A stretch of 5,484 nt of DNA from Chloroflexota bacterium. Its GTDB lineage: Bacteria > Chloroflexota > Anaerolineae > Anaerolineales > UBA11858. The notes beneath the pieces are model-generated. The model did not search any database and had not been told where the DNA came from. It saw nothing but the letters and a program-made list of their open reading frames with translations. This document shows positions 1-4,387 of this stretch, in pieces. A program made the position numbers and the translations under genes. Within the stretch, counting starts at the first letter, position 1; each line of letters starts with the position of its first letter. The DNA lies in assembly GCA_003513015.1 (NCBI GenBank), contig DOTA01000247.1, positions 1-5,484 of the forward strand, read 5' to 3'.

Positions 1-291
1 GCCGCTAACGTGATACTCGATCACAGCGGAGGTCATTACTTTGGGGTGATCGTCGGCGCGGGCGGCATCGACTTCCACGCGGAAACCAGTGACTTCCTGG
101 CGCTTTTTCTGCAAGATAGAGATCACATCCATGGCGGTGCAGCCTGCCAGGCTGACAGCCATCAACTCCAGGGGGCGGAAACCATCGTTGTCGCCTCCCA
201 CCTCAGGGTCCGTGCCCAGGGGCACTTCAAAACCGGAGTTGGAACTGCCGGTGAAGGTCATTCTGCCTTGCCAGGTTACTTTTGCATTCAT
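1..291 (-). CDS. OsmC-family protein, C-terminal part beyond the window
   Basis: The reading frame is open from an ATG at 291-289 to the window edge, giving 97 residues. A GAGGAG ribosome binding site (298-303) lies 6 nt upstream and fixes the start. The protein begins MNAKVTWQGRMTF and contains the OsmC hallmark of a Pro-Leu-Glu-Leu turn (residues 40-43) followed by a helix SLAGCTAMDVISIL, with Cys51 as the expected reactive cysteine. OsmC/Ohr-type proteins reduce organic hydroperoxides or act on other small thiol-reactive compounds in the cytoplasm, using two cysteines. The second cysteine would lie beyond the window, so peroxidase activity cannot be confirmed. The K-K-R stretch after the helix resembles the YhfA-like branch more than Ohr, but this is a weak impression. 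It is the last visible gene of the minus-strand redox operon, 86 bp after the TlpA gene, separated from it by a palindromic element. Confidence 0.88.
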   Translation of the reverse strand, partial: MNAKVTWQGRMTFTGSSNSGFEVPLGTDPEVGGDNDGFRPLELMAVSLAGCTAMDVISILQKKRQEVTGFRVEVDAARADDHPKVMTSAVIEYHVSG

Positions 292-304
292 CAAAATCTC
301 CTCT

Positions 305-377
305 TTTACCGCGGAGTGCGCTGGGAACGCAGAGAAAATCGAGAAATCTCTAAATACGCTGCGCTCTCCGCGGTAAA
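305..377. repeat. 73-bp palindromic intergenic element of the GCGGAG/CGCAGAG type
   Basis: Two perfect 12-bp inverted arms, TTTACCGCGGAG (305-316) and CTCCGCGGTAAA (366-377), enclose a partly self-complementary core with spaced GCGGAG, CGCTG and CGCAGAG units. The element fills almost the whole gap between the TlpA stop codon and the OsmC start. Its style matches the dispersed ACCGCGGAG-type palindromes common in intergenic DNA of several phyla. In RNA it would form a strong stem between the two genes and could act as an mRNA-stability or partial termination element. It has no T-tract typical of an intrinsic terminator. Confidence 0.75.
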
Positions 378-974
378 TCAATTCTCCAACAAAGGCGTGA
401 CGTATTCTTCCAGGGTTTGCAGGCTGATCGCTCCCGTCCAGGCCAGGCGCACCGTGCCGGAGGGATCGATCACGAAGGAACTGGGTAAATATTCCATGCG
501 GAAGGCGTTCAAGCTTTTACTGGTGGGGTCTTGCCACATGGGGAAAGTGATGCCGTATTCTTGCATAAAATCTTCGATTTGGGTTTTGGTGTCGCCGGAG
601 CTGATCCCGATTAATATGAAGCCGTCATCTTTGTGCGCTTCGTAGTAGGCGTTGAGTTCCGGCATTTCAGCCCGGCACGGGGGACACCAAGTGGCCCAAT
701 TGTTAACGAGCATCCATTGGCCTCGGTAATCTGTCAGGGAAACGGTTTGGCCTTGCACATCCGTGAGGGTTAATGCCGGGGCTGAAAAATTCACATCGCC
801 AGGGATGGATGATGGAACTTTAGCGGGATCATAGGCCTCGGCGGCTTCTTTTGCTTTGGGGGTAAAAATCACAAAAGCCACCGCGATCACGATCAAGCCT
901 ACGCCAACCAAAATCAGAGGTAAGGGTGAATTTTTCTTGGTATTACGATTTTTGTGTTTAGGATGTTTTGCCAT
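378..974 (-). CDS. TlpA/ResA-type membrane-anchored thioredoxin
   Basis: The protein has 198 residues. A very basic N-terminus (residues 1-14, rich in Lys, His and Arg) is followed by one hydrophobic segment (about 18-38), which by the positive-inside rule would anchor the thioredoxin domain outside the cytoplasm. The domain follows from about residue 60, with the pattern V-N-N-W-A-T-W-C-P-P-C-R giving active-site Cys97 and Cys100, and the cis-proline at Pro164 before S-S-F-V-I-D. This is the AhpC/TSA-TlpA fold. Known relatives reduce disulfides in apo-cytochrome c or other extracytoplasmic proteins; the substrate here is unknown. The gene starts 4 bp after the NifX-like gene with no clear Shine-Dalgarno sequence, so it is probably translated by coupling. 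It stops with TGA, which shows that TGA is an ordinary stop codon in this genome. Confidence 0.93.
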   Translation of the reverse strand: MAKHPKHKNRNTKKNSPLPLILVGVGLIVIAVAFVIFTPKAKEAAEAYDPAKVPSSIPGDVNFSAPALTLTDVQGQTVSLTDYRGQWMLVNNWATWCPPCRAEMPELNAYYEAHKDDGFILIGISSGDTKTQIEDFMQEYGITFPMWQDPTSKSLNAFRMEYLPSSFVIDPSGTVRLAWTGAISLQTLEEYVTPLLEN

Positions 975-978
975 CGGT

Positions 979-1362
979 TTAGTGAAGGTGCACCCGGTTG
1001 GGATCGCTGCTGATTTCGCCGTTGAGATAGGCCTGCACCACGCTTTCGATGATGCCGCCAGTCAGCACGATTTCCAGCCCGGCAGCTTGCGCTTTGGCGT
1101 GTGCCGGTTCGCCCATGCCGCCGCAAATCAACACCTGGCAATCGGCGATGGGAGCGAACATGTCATCGTGGTGATCGCTCCCCTGGTGATGTTCATGGTT
1201 ATGATTGTGGTGATCGGGGTGGCGTTCGTGATGCGGTTTTTCGCGAGTTTCGGCGGCGGTGATGTTGCCAGCTTCAACGCTGAACACGCGATAGAGCGGG
1301 GCCATGCCAAAGTGGGCACTGACCTTTTGTTCATCCTGGGTGACAACTGCAATTTTTTGCAT
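979..1362 (-). CDS. NifX/NifB-C-type (dinitrogenase Fe-Mo cofactor family) protein with His-rich loop
   Basis: This is a 127-residue protein of the Fe-Mo cofactor biosynthesis family fold. It opens with MQKIAVVTQDEQKVSAHFG, a beta strand and the S-x-H-F-G turn conserved in the family. It continues with the strand around D-C-Q-V-L-I-C-G-G-M-G (residues 74-84) and a C-terminal helix G-G-I-I-E-S-V-V-Q-A-Y-L. Stand-alone members outside nitrogen fixation bind iron-sulfur or other metal clusters, and most have no assigned role. Residues 44-65 form an insertion with eleven histidines, a likely site for divalent metals such as Zn or Ni. Cys75 and Cys80 are additional thiols. The gene lies 1 bp after the glutaredoxin stop codon (TAA-A-ATG arrangement), so it is certainly cotranscribed. 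No nif genes are visible, so a nitrogenase role is not implied. Confidence 0.87.
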   Translation of the reverse strand: MQKIAVVTQDEQKVSAHFGMAPLYRVFSVEAGNITAAETREKPHHERHPDHHNHNHEHHQGSDHHDDMFAPIADCQVLICGGMGEPAHAKAQAAGLEIVLTGGIIESVVQAYLNGEISSDPNRVHLH

Positions 1363-1363
1363 T

Positions 1364-1618
1364 TTAGTCCAGTCCTAATAACTTGTCGATTTTAGGGCGG
1401 TCGAAACCAACCACAATTTTACTGCCGATCAAAATTTGGGGCACGCCCTGTTGACCGCTACGCTTGACCATATCGCGCGCTGCGGTCTGATCGCGGGATA
1501 TATCCACATCTTTGAATTTGATGTTTTGCTGGCGCAGGTAGGCCTTGGCCGTGCGGCAGTATTTACAAGTGGGGGTGGTGAAAAGCACCACGCGGGGTTG
1601 TTTCTTTTCGGTAGCCAT
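1364..1618 (-). CDS. glutaredoxin-like protein (CKYC)
   Basis: This 84-residue glutaredoxin fold contains V-V-L-F-T-T-P-T-C-K-Y-C with Cys18 and Cys21, the cis-proline motif G-V-P-Q-I-L-I-G, and a final G-F-D-x-x-K-I-D-K-L-L helix. The length is typical for small NrdH/YruB-like glutaredoxins. The family carries out cytoplasmic dithiol exchange, and it could reduce or be reduced by the neighbouring PDO. I chose the ATG at 1618-1616. An upstream in-frame TTG at 1675 would add 19 residues encoded by a perfect palindrome, which is unlikely to be coding. No good Shine-Dalgarno sequence is visible before the ATG; the hairpin at 1632-1673 sits just upstream. Confidence 0.9.
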   Translation of the reverse strand: MATEKKQPRVVLFTTPTCKYCRTAKAYLRQQNIKFKDVDISRDQTAARDMVKRSGQQGVPQILIGSKIVVGFDRPKIDKLLGLD

Positions 1619-1631
1619 ATCAATGGGGAAG

Positions 1632-1673
1632 GTTGGCTGTATTTGGGTAGTAATCCGCCCAAATACAGCCAAC
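1632..1673. repeat. perfect 16-bp inverted repeat between the PDO and glutaredoxin genes
   Basis: The arms GTTGGCTGTATTTGGG (1632-1647) and CCCAAATACAGCCAAC (1658-1673) match exactly, with a 10-nt loop. The element starts 5 nt after the PDO stop codon. No T-tract follows on the minus strand, so it is not a canonical terminator. It may stabilise or partition the operon mRNA, or be a dispersed repeat. Confidence 0.85.
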
Positions 1674-1678
1674 AAAAC

Positions 1679-2344
1679 TTAATTTTTAAGCGCCTTCATA
1701 ATTTCGGCCAAAAGCTGGCCTTCGGGAGCGGCGCCGACCATTTTGCCTTTACCGTGATTGATGACGGTATCGGGCACACCCATAATGTGATATTGGTTTG
1801 AAAGCTCACGGAATTCGGAGGCCTCGACCATCTCGGCTTGCACCATATCGCTTTCCATGGCCATCTGGTGAGCGAGCACCACGGCTCGCGGGCAATACGG
1901 TCAGGTAGGGGTGACGAAAACTTGCAACATCACCGGCTCTTTTAGACCTGCTAAAAAGTCCCGGGTTTGGGGGCTGAGGCCCGAATCGCGCCCGGAAACC
2001 AAAATCAAATCTTGGATCAGCGAGCTGAACTCATGCCCGGAAGGGATGCCCGCATAGCGCACGCCATAATCGACGGGGCCATCATCATCCATACCGGCAA
2101 TTACCAAACCAGGGGTCAGGGTCACGTTGTAATTTGCGGCGATTTCGGCATCATCATCCACATCGAAGGCCTGCACACTGAGCTTCTCCGAAAGGCTGGC
2201 CACTTCCTCCACCAGCATGAGCGTATCGTCACAGTATTCGCACTGCTCCTTCGAGCCAAAGAACAAAATCTGCACCGGCTCGCGCAACTCCTTGAAAGCC
2301 TCGCCAATTTGCTGGCGAATCTTGTCATCCAATAAATTTGCCAT
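1679..2344 (-). CDS. protein disulfide oxidoreductase (two thioredoxin folds), candidate selenoprotein with in-frame TGA as Sec148
   Basis: The ATG at 2344-2342 follows a strong AGGAG site. The first domain has active site C35-E-Y-C38 and a cis-proline near Pro78 (L-T-P-G-L-V-I). The second domain reads V-F-V-T-P-T, then TGA (1903-1901), then P-Y-C-P-R-A-V-V-L-A-H, with cis-proline Pro191 in G-V-P-D-T-V-I, ending at TAA (1679-1681). Read through the TGA, the protein has 221 residues, the usual length of the PDO family, whose second site is normally CPYC. The TGA replaces exactly the first, nucleophilic cysteine, the classic position for selenocysteine in thioredoxin-fold proteins. A SECIS-like hairpin follows at the right distance. 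No other frameshift or stop disturbs the second domain, and its residues are conserved in character. PDOs catalyse cytoplasmic dithiol-disulfide exchange. The alternative, a recent nonsense mutation or sequencing error (TGC or TGT to TGA), is less likely. selA, selB and selC are not in the window. Confidence 0.87.
1872..1903 (-). promoter_or_regulatory. candidate bacterial SECIS element with its UGA codon
   Basis: On the minus strand the UGA (1903-1901) is followed by 11 nt, then GCGAGC (1889-1884), loop CGUGGU (1883-1878) and GCUCGC (1877-1872): a perfect 6-bp GC-rich stem. Seventeen nucleotides separate the UGA from the loop, and the second loop base is G, with GGU later in the loop. These features meet the published description of bacterial SECIS elements (apical loop about 16-37 nt after UGA, a short stem, and a G among the first two loop bases). 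The hairpin lies inside the coding sequence, as it must in bacteria. Confidence 0.75.
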
Positions 2345-2363
2345 TTCAACTCCTTTTTAATGA

Positions 2364-2378
2364 TGCCCCGCCGGGGCA
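2364..2378. other. short GC-rich hairpin upstream of the PDO ribosome binding site
   Basis: TGCCCC and GGGGCA are separated by 3 nt, in the 47-bp gap between the zinc-ribbon and PDO genes. On the minus strand the hairpin is followed by an A-rich stretch and AGGAG, not by a T-tract. It may insulate or expose the strong PDO ribosome binding site, but its function is unknown. Confidence 0.5.
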
Positions 2379-2392
2379 CAACATAATCTTTA

Positions 2393-2632
2393 TCAGGTAA
2401 AGCAACCCGCCAAGGAATAACCACACTGAAGGCAACTCAGGTTGAGCATCCCGTCATAATCCATTTTTGCGGATTGGCAGATTGGGCAGAGAGCACCCAC
2501 TTTGGGGTTGGTTGACCCTTGGGAAGGAGCATGAGCCTGAAATTCCAGGTTGATGCTCATCTCAAAGGCTGAGAGGCGTTCCGAGGTTGGCTCTGCTTCC
2601 GGGGAACGGGTCCCTTGTGGGGTTCTGTCCAT
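2393..2632 (-). CDS. small zinc-ribbon protein, first gene of the redox operon
   Basis: The frame gives 79 residues from the ATG at 2632. The C-terminal half holds a zinc ribbon, C49-P-I-C52 and C67-L-Q-C70-G, with 14 residues between the pairs, plus a lone Cys77 near the end. The N-terminal 45 residues are polar, low in structure and unlike any family I recognise. An internal ATG (residue 25, giving 55 residues) is a possible start, but neither start has a good Shine-Dalgarno sequence. The upstream ATG lies 10 nt after a promoter-like motif, which would make the mRNA nearly leaderless. The gene heads the operon before the PDO, 48 bp away. A role in metal or thiol sensing is only a guess from context. 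Confidence 0.68.
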   Translation of the reverse strand: MDRTPQGTRSPEAEPTSERLSAFEMSINLEFQAHAPSQGSTNPKVGALCPICQSAKMDYDGMLNLSCLQCGYSLAGCFT

Positions 2633-2642
2633 TTTCAGTACC

Positions 2643-2670
2643 TTAGATGCAGGCGATCAGAAAAAGTTAC
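2643..2670 (-). promoter_or_regulatory. candidate ECF-sigma promoter of the redox operon
   Basis: On the minus strand GTAAC (2670-2666), a 16-nt spacer starting with a T-run, and CATCTAA (2649-2643) precede the zinc-ribbon ATG. The same two blocks with the same spacing stand before the sigma gene (3708-3735). The pattern resembles sigma-E-type promoters (AAC plus T-run at -35, TCTRA at -10). It lies just downstream of the anti-sigma terminator, where an operon promoter is needed. Confidence 0.7.
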
Positions 2671-2677
2671 AGGGTCT

Positions 2678-2705
2678 AAAAAGCGGCTCCTCCAGGGGAA
2701 CCGCT
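2678..2705 (-). terminator. intrinsic terminator after the sigma/anti-sigma operon
   Basis: On the minus strand AGCGGTTCC (2705-2697), a 6-nt loop and GGAGCCGCT (2690-2682) form a 9-bp stem with one G-U pair. The stem runs into five Ts (2682-2678). It starts 5 nt after the anti-sigma TAA, so it ends that transcript. Confidence 0.85.
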
Positions 2706-2710
2706 CTACG

Positions 2711-2980
2711 TTAGCTGGCTTTGGGAAGAAAATCTTCCAGATCGAGACGCTTGAAGAGGCGCTCTTTGACATCTTCTGGCACTCCGGGAGGCTCACTGGC
2801 AGCCGAGGTATGATAGAGGTAGATGGTTTTTTCGAGGGTGTCGATCACAATGCGGCAATCTTCGCAGCCGGAGACATGCCGCTCGATTTCCTGGCAGAGT
2901 TGCTCTTCCAACGCTCCGTCCACATAATCGGAGAGTGAACTGAGCAGATGATGGCAATCTTTATGTTCGTGTTTACTCAT
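2711..2980 (-). CDS. zinc anti-sigma factor (ZAS/RsrA-like, soluble)
   Basis: The protein has 89 residues with no membrane segment. It contains the ZAS signature H35-x3-C39-x2-C42 in E-R-H-V-S-G-C-E-D-C-R. Cys9 sits 26 residues before His35, the same spacing as Cys11/His37/Cys41/Cys44 in Streptomyces RsrA, whose oxidation releases SigR under disulfide stress. Cys29 is an extra thiol. A predicted helical tail (residues 43-89) would wrap the sigma factor. The gene follows the ECF sigma gene, 106 bp downstream of its stop, with a TGAGGT ribosome binding site 9 nt before the ATG. The neighbouring thiol-redox operon supports a redox-sensing role. Zinc binding and redox release are inferred, since many ZAS proteins are not redox-responsive. 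Confidence 0.87.
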   Translation of the reverse strand: MSKHEHKDCHHLLSSLSDYVDGALEEQLCQEIERHVSGCEDCRIVIDTLEKTIYLYHTSAASEPPGVPEDVKERLFKRLDLEDFLPKAS

Positions 2981-2993
2981 CGTTGTGTACCTC

Positions 2994-3049
2994 AGGGTTT
3001 TGCGGTTTTTGGATCAGGAAAAAATGAGCACAAATAACCGCAAAACCTT
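2994..3049. repeat. 14-bp inverted repeat between sigma and anti-sigma genes
   Basis: AGGGTTTTGCGGTT (2994-3007) and AACCGCAAAACCTT (3036-3049) pair over 14 bp, one pair being a mismatch or G-U depending on strand, around a 28-nt loop. On the transcribed minus strand the end of the stem directly abuts the GAGGT ribosome binding site of the anti-sigma gene. It could set the ratio of sigma to anti-sigma translation, or be a dispersed palindrome. Confidence 0.75.
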
Positions 3050-3086
3050 AACGAATGCCGAGAATTTCTCTTCTCTTTATTATCAA

Positions 3087-3707
3087 TTACTTTCCAGCAT
3101 TCGCATAAGCCGTGCTGGGCAAGCGCTCGGCATAGTAGGCCGAAAGCAGTTCGCGCAGTTGGAAACGCGCCCGCGATAAGCGGGTTTTGGCCGCCGCCTC
3201 TGAGATATTGAGCACTTCGGCGGTTTCGCGAGTGGATAGCCCTTCGATATCCCGCAGCAGAAAGACGGCTCGCAAACTCTCGGGGAGTTCCTGAATGCTC
3301 AAGTCCAGATACGCCCGCGCCTCCGTGGACATTAGCTCATTTTCGGGTAAACAGCACCAATCCACAATTTGTCGGGGGCGTTCATCCCCTTCATCATTTT
3401 CGAGAGGTTCATCCACTGAAACCTGCACCGGTTGTTTTTTGCGCAAGAACATCAAGGCTTCGTTGGTAGCGATGCGATAGAGCCAGGTGGAGAGGCTGGA
3501 GCGTCCTTCGAATTCGGGCAGTGCTTTGTAGGCTTTGATGAAGGTCTCTTGCAAAATATCTTCGGCATCTTGCGGGTTTTGCAGCATTTTTAATGCCAAC
3601 CGATAGACCTGACCGGAGTAGGTTTCGATCAATTGGGCAAATTCGGCTCGGTCTCCGGCTTGTAAGGCAGTTAGATCAAATTCTTCTGGTGTTTCAATTG
3701 TATTCAT
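3087..3707 (-). CDS. ECF (extracytoplasmic-function type) RNA polymerase sigma factor
   Basis: The protein has 206 residues, a normal ECF length. Sigma region 2 covers about residues 20-95, including D-A-E-D-I-L-Q-E-T-F-I-K-A-Y-K (2.1/2.2, core binding) and F-E-G-R-S-S-L-S-T-W-L-Y-R-I-A-T-N (2.3/2.4, -10 recognition). Region 4 covers about 139-190, with L-P-E-S-L-R-A-V-F-L-L-R-D-I-E-G-L-S and the helix-turn-helix E-T-A-E-V-L-N-I-S-E-A-A-A-K-T-R-L-S-R-A-R. The acidic linker holds an unusual Cys-Cys pair near residue 117. It directs RNA polymerase to stress promoters and is held by the anti-sigma factor encoded next to it. The ATG at 3707 is the only good start, but there is no clear Shine-Dalgarno sequence and a promoter-like motif abuts it directly. 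Autoregulation is inferred from that motif. Confidence 0.95.
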   Translation of the reverse strand: MNTIETPEEFDLTALQAGDRAEFAQLIETYSGQVYRLALKMLQNPQDAEDILQETFIKAYKALPEFEGRSSLSTWLYRIATNEALMFLRKKQPVQVSVDEPLENDEGDERPRQIVDWCCLPENELMSTEARAYLDLSIQELPESLRAVFLLRDIEGLSTRETAEVLNISEAAAKTRLSRARFQLRELLSAYYAERLPSTAYANAGK

Positions 3708-3735
3708 TTAGATGTGATTCTTTCGGAAAGGTTAC
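3708..3735 (-). promoter_or_regulatory. candidate autoregulatory ECF promoter of the sigma gene
   Basis: On the minus strand GTAAC (3735-3731), a 16-nt spacer beginning CTTTCC, and CATCTAA (3714-3708) match the motif before the zinc-ribbon gene exactly in both blocks and in spacing. The -10 block touches the ATG of the sigma gene, so transcription would begin at or inside the first codons. The motif is strong, but its role as a promoter for this start codon is uncertain. Confidence 0.6.
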
Positions 3736-4014
3736 GAAGCGGGGTACCCAGATACGGAAACGGATATTTAGGGAAAAAACACTTGAAAACGCGCTACCTG
3801 CCTATCTTTTGTTTGCCATTATCTACTCTACTCGCTTGCCGGAAAATTGTATCACGAAGGCTAATGATTAACCATATTTTAGGCTTATCTTACTTATGAC
3901 AAACATCTCCCCTCTTTGTGACAGGCAATACTAACCATATTCCCATGCATCTACTATACTTTACGTAGGCCGCGAGGCCATGCTAGCGCGTAAATCAATA
4001 ATTATCAAGTCTTT
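3736..4014. other. gene-free divergent intergenic region
   Basis: This AT-rich stretch between the sigma gene and the riboswitch shows no coding frame with a ribosome binding site or family resemblance. It contains a weak sigma-70-like TACAAT on the minus strand (3851-3846), which may be a basal promoter for the sigma gene. A small imperfect palindrome TTACG...CGTAA (3961-3992) lies near the probable riboswitch transcription start. Confidence 0.6.
3932..3960 (+). promoter_or_regulatory. possible promoter of the riboswitch-CODH operon
   Basis: A TATACT box (3955-3960) lies about 60 bp before the riboswitch, with only a weak -35 candidate (TAACCA, 3932-3937) at 17-bp spacing. It is the best -10-like sequence at a sensible distance. 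Confidence 0.3.
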
Positions 4015-4023
4015 TGTTCGAAA

Positions 4024-4250
4024 ATCGAACGGTGTGCGAATGGGAAAGTCCGGTGACACCCGCACTGTGCCAAAAGCGGTGTGGTGTAAGTGAATTCCGG
4101 CGCTGTCCCGTAACTGTGAGAGCTAGTTGGGTAGTTGGACTGTTATGTAGTTGGGTCGTTTTTGAGTGTTTATTCTTTGGAATGAAAAACTACCGAACTA
4201 CAAAACTACCGCACTACAAAGCCAGATTGCCGTTTACATGCCGAATTCGC
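4024..4250 (+). promoter_or_regulatory. cobalamin (B12) riboswitch with enlarged peripheral domain
   Basis: The conserved core is visible in order: GAATGGGAAAGTCCGGTG (4038-4055), then CCGGCGCTGTCCCGTAACTG (4097-4116), then AAGCCAGATTGCC (4219-4231). This is the RF00174 pattern (GGGAA-x-CCGGTG, CCGG-GCTGTCCCGCAACTGTRA, AAGCCAGR). Between the first two blocks an extra stem built on ACACCCGC (4057-4064) and GCGGTGTGG is inserted. Between the second and third, about 95 nt form a long ACTAC/GTAGT hairpin. The outer boundaries are estimates. An intrinsic terminator lies about 20 nt downstream, so control is probably transcriptional. It would sense adenosyl- or methylcobalamin and act on the downstream HMA-like and CODH genes. 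Confidence 0.87.
4124..4217. repeat. ACTACC/GTAGTT palindromic repeat inserted in the riboswitch
   Basis: The left arm carries TAGTTGGGTAGTT (4124-4136) and GTAGTTGGGTCGTTTTT (4147-4163). The right arm carries AAAAACTACCGAACTAC (4185-4201) and AACTACCGCACTA (4204-4216). The inner arms pair at 15 of 17 positions and the outer at 11 of 13. Each arm is itself a tandem repeat of a short TAGTTGG/CTACC-type unit, unlike the surrounding riboswitch sequence, which suggests a mobile or expanding repeat. Confidence 0.75.
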
Positions 4251-4270
4251 TTCTGAAACTTCCGAGAGAG

Positions 4271-4328
4271 AAGGGAGCAGAGCAAGTGTGCAAATAGCGT
4301 GCGCGTGCCCTGCTCCCTTATGTTTTAC
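4271..4328 (+). terminator. intrinsic terminator, riboswitch expression platform
   Basis: AAGGGAGCAGAGCA (4271-4284) pairs with TGCCCTGCTCCCTT (4306-4319) over 14 positions with one mismatch, around a 21-nt loop. It is followed by an imperfect T-run (ATGTTTTAC, 4320-4328). Placed between the aptamer and the first gene, it would stop transcription in one ligand state. No competing antiterminator was identified by eye. Confidence 0.8.
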
Positions 4329-4387
4329 TAGAAAATTGAACAGACCGTTTAAAAAACATTGAAATTCACGTAAGGAGGAACAATTTT

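Noticed and set aside
10..645. Plus-strand 211-codon frame
   Set aside because: Covers the OsmC gene, the palindrome and the TlpA gene in antisense. It lacks family features and a ribosome binding site.
856..1395. Plus-strand 179-codon frame
   Set aside because: Antisense to the NifX-like and TlpA genes. Its hydrophobic stretch comes from reading the His-rich loop backwards.
1679..1882. Separate short gene starting at GTG 1882
   Set aside because: Its sequence is the C-terminal half of a PDO domain, without the active site, in phase with the upstream frame through one TGA. No ribosome binding site precedes it.
1901..2344. Truncated PDO pseudogene ending at the TGA
   Set aside because: The downstream half is intact and in frame, the TGA replaces precisely the nucleophilic Cys, and a SECIS-like hairpin follows. 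Nonsense mutation remains possible but less likely.
2364..2378. Terminator between zinc-ribbon and PDO genes
   Set aside because: The hairpin is only 6 bp and is followed by A-rich sequence on the minus strand, not by a T-tract.
3889..3930. CRP/FNR-, CooA- or Rex-type operator suggested by TATGACAAAC and TGTGACAGGC
   Set aside because: The two TGACA half-sites are direct, not inverted, and do not form the dyad these regulators need.
3961..3992. Operator palindrome TTACG...CGTAA near the possible riboswitch promoter
   Set aside because: Only five outer bases pair cleanly and the inside does not continue the symmetry, so it is too weak to call.
4118..4220. CRISPR or tandem-repeat array from the repeated ACTACC/GTAGTT units
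   Set aside because: The units are very short, lack unique spacers, and form a single long hairpin within a riboswitch.
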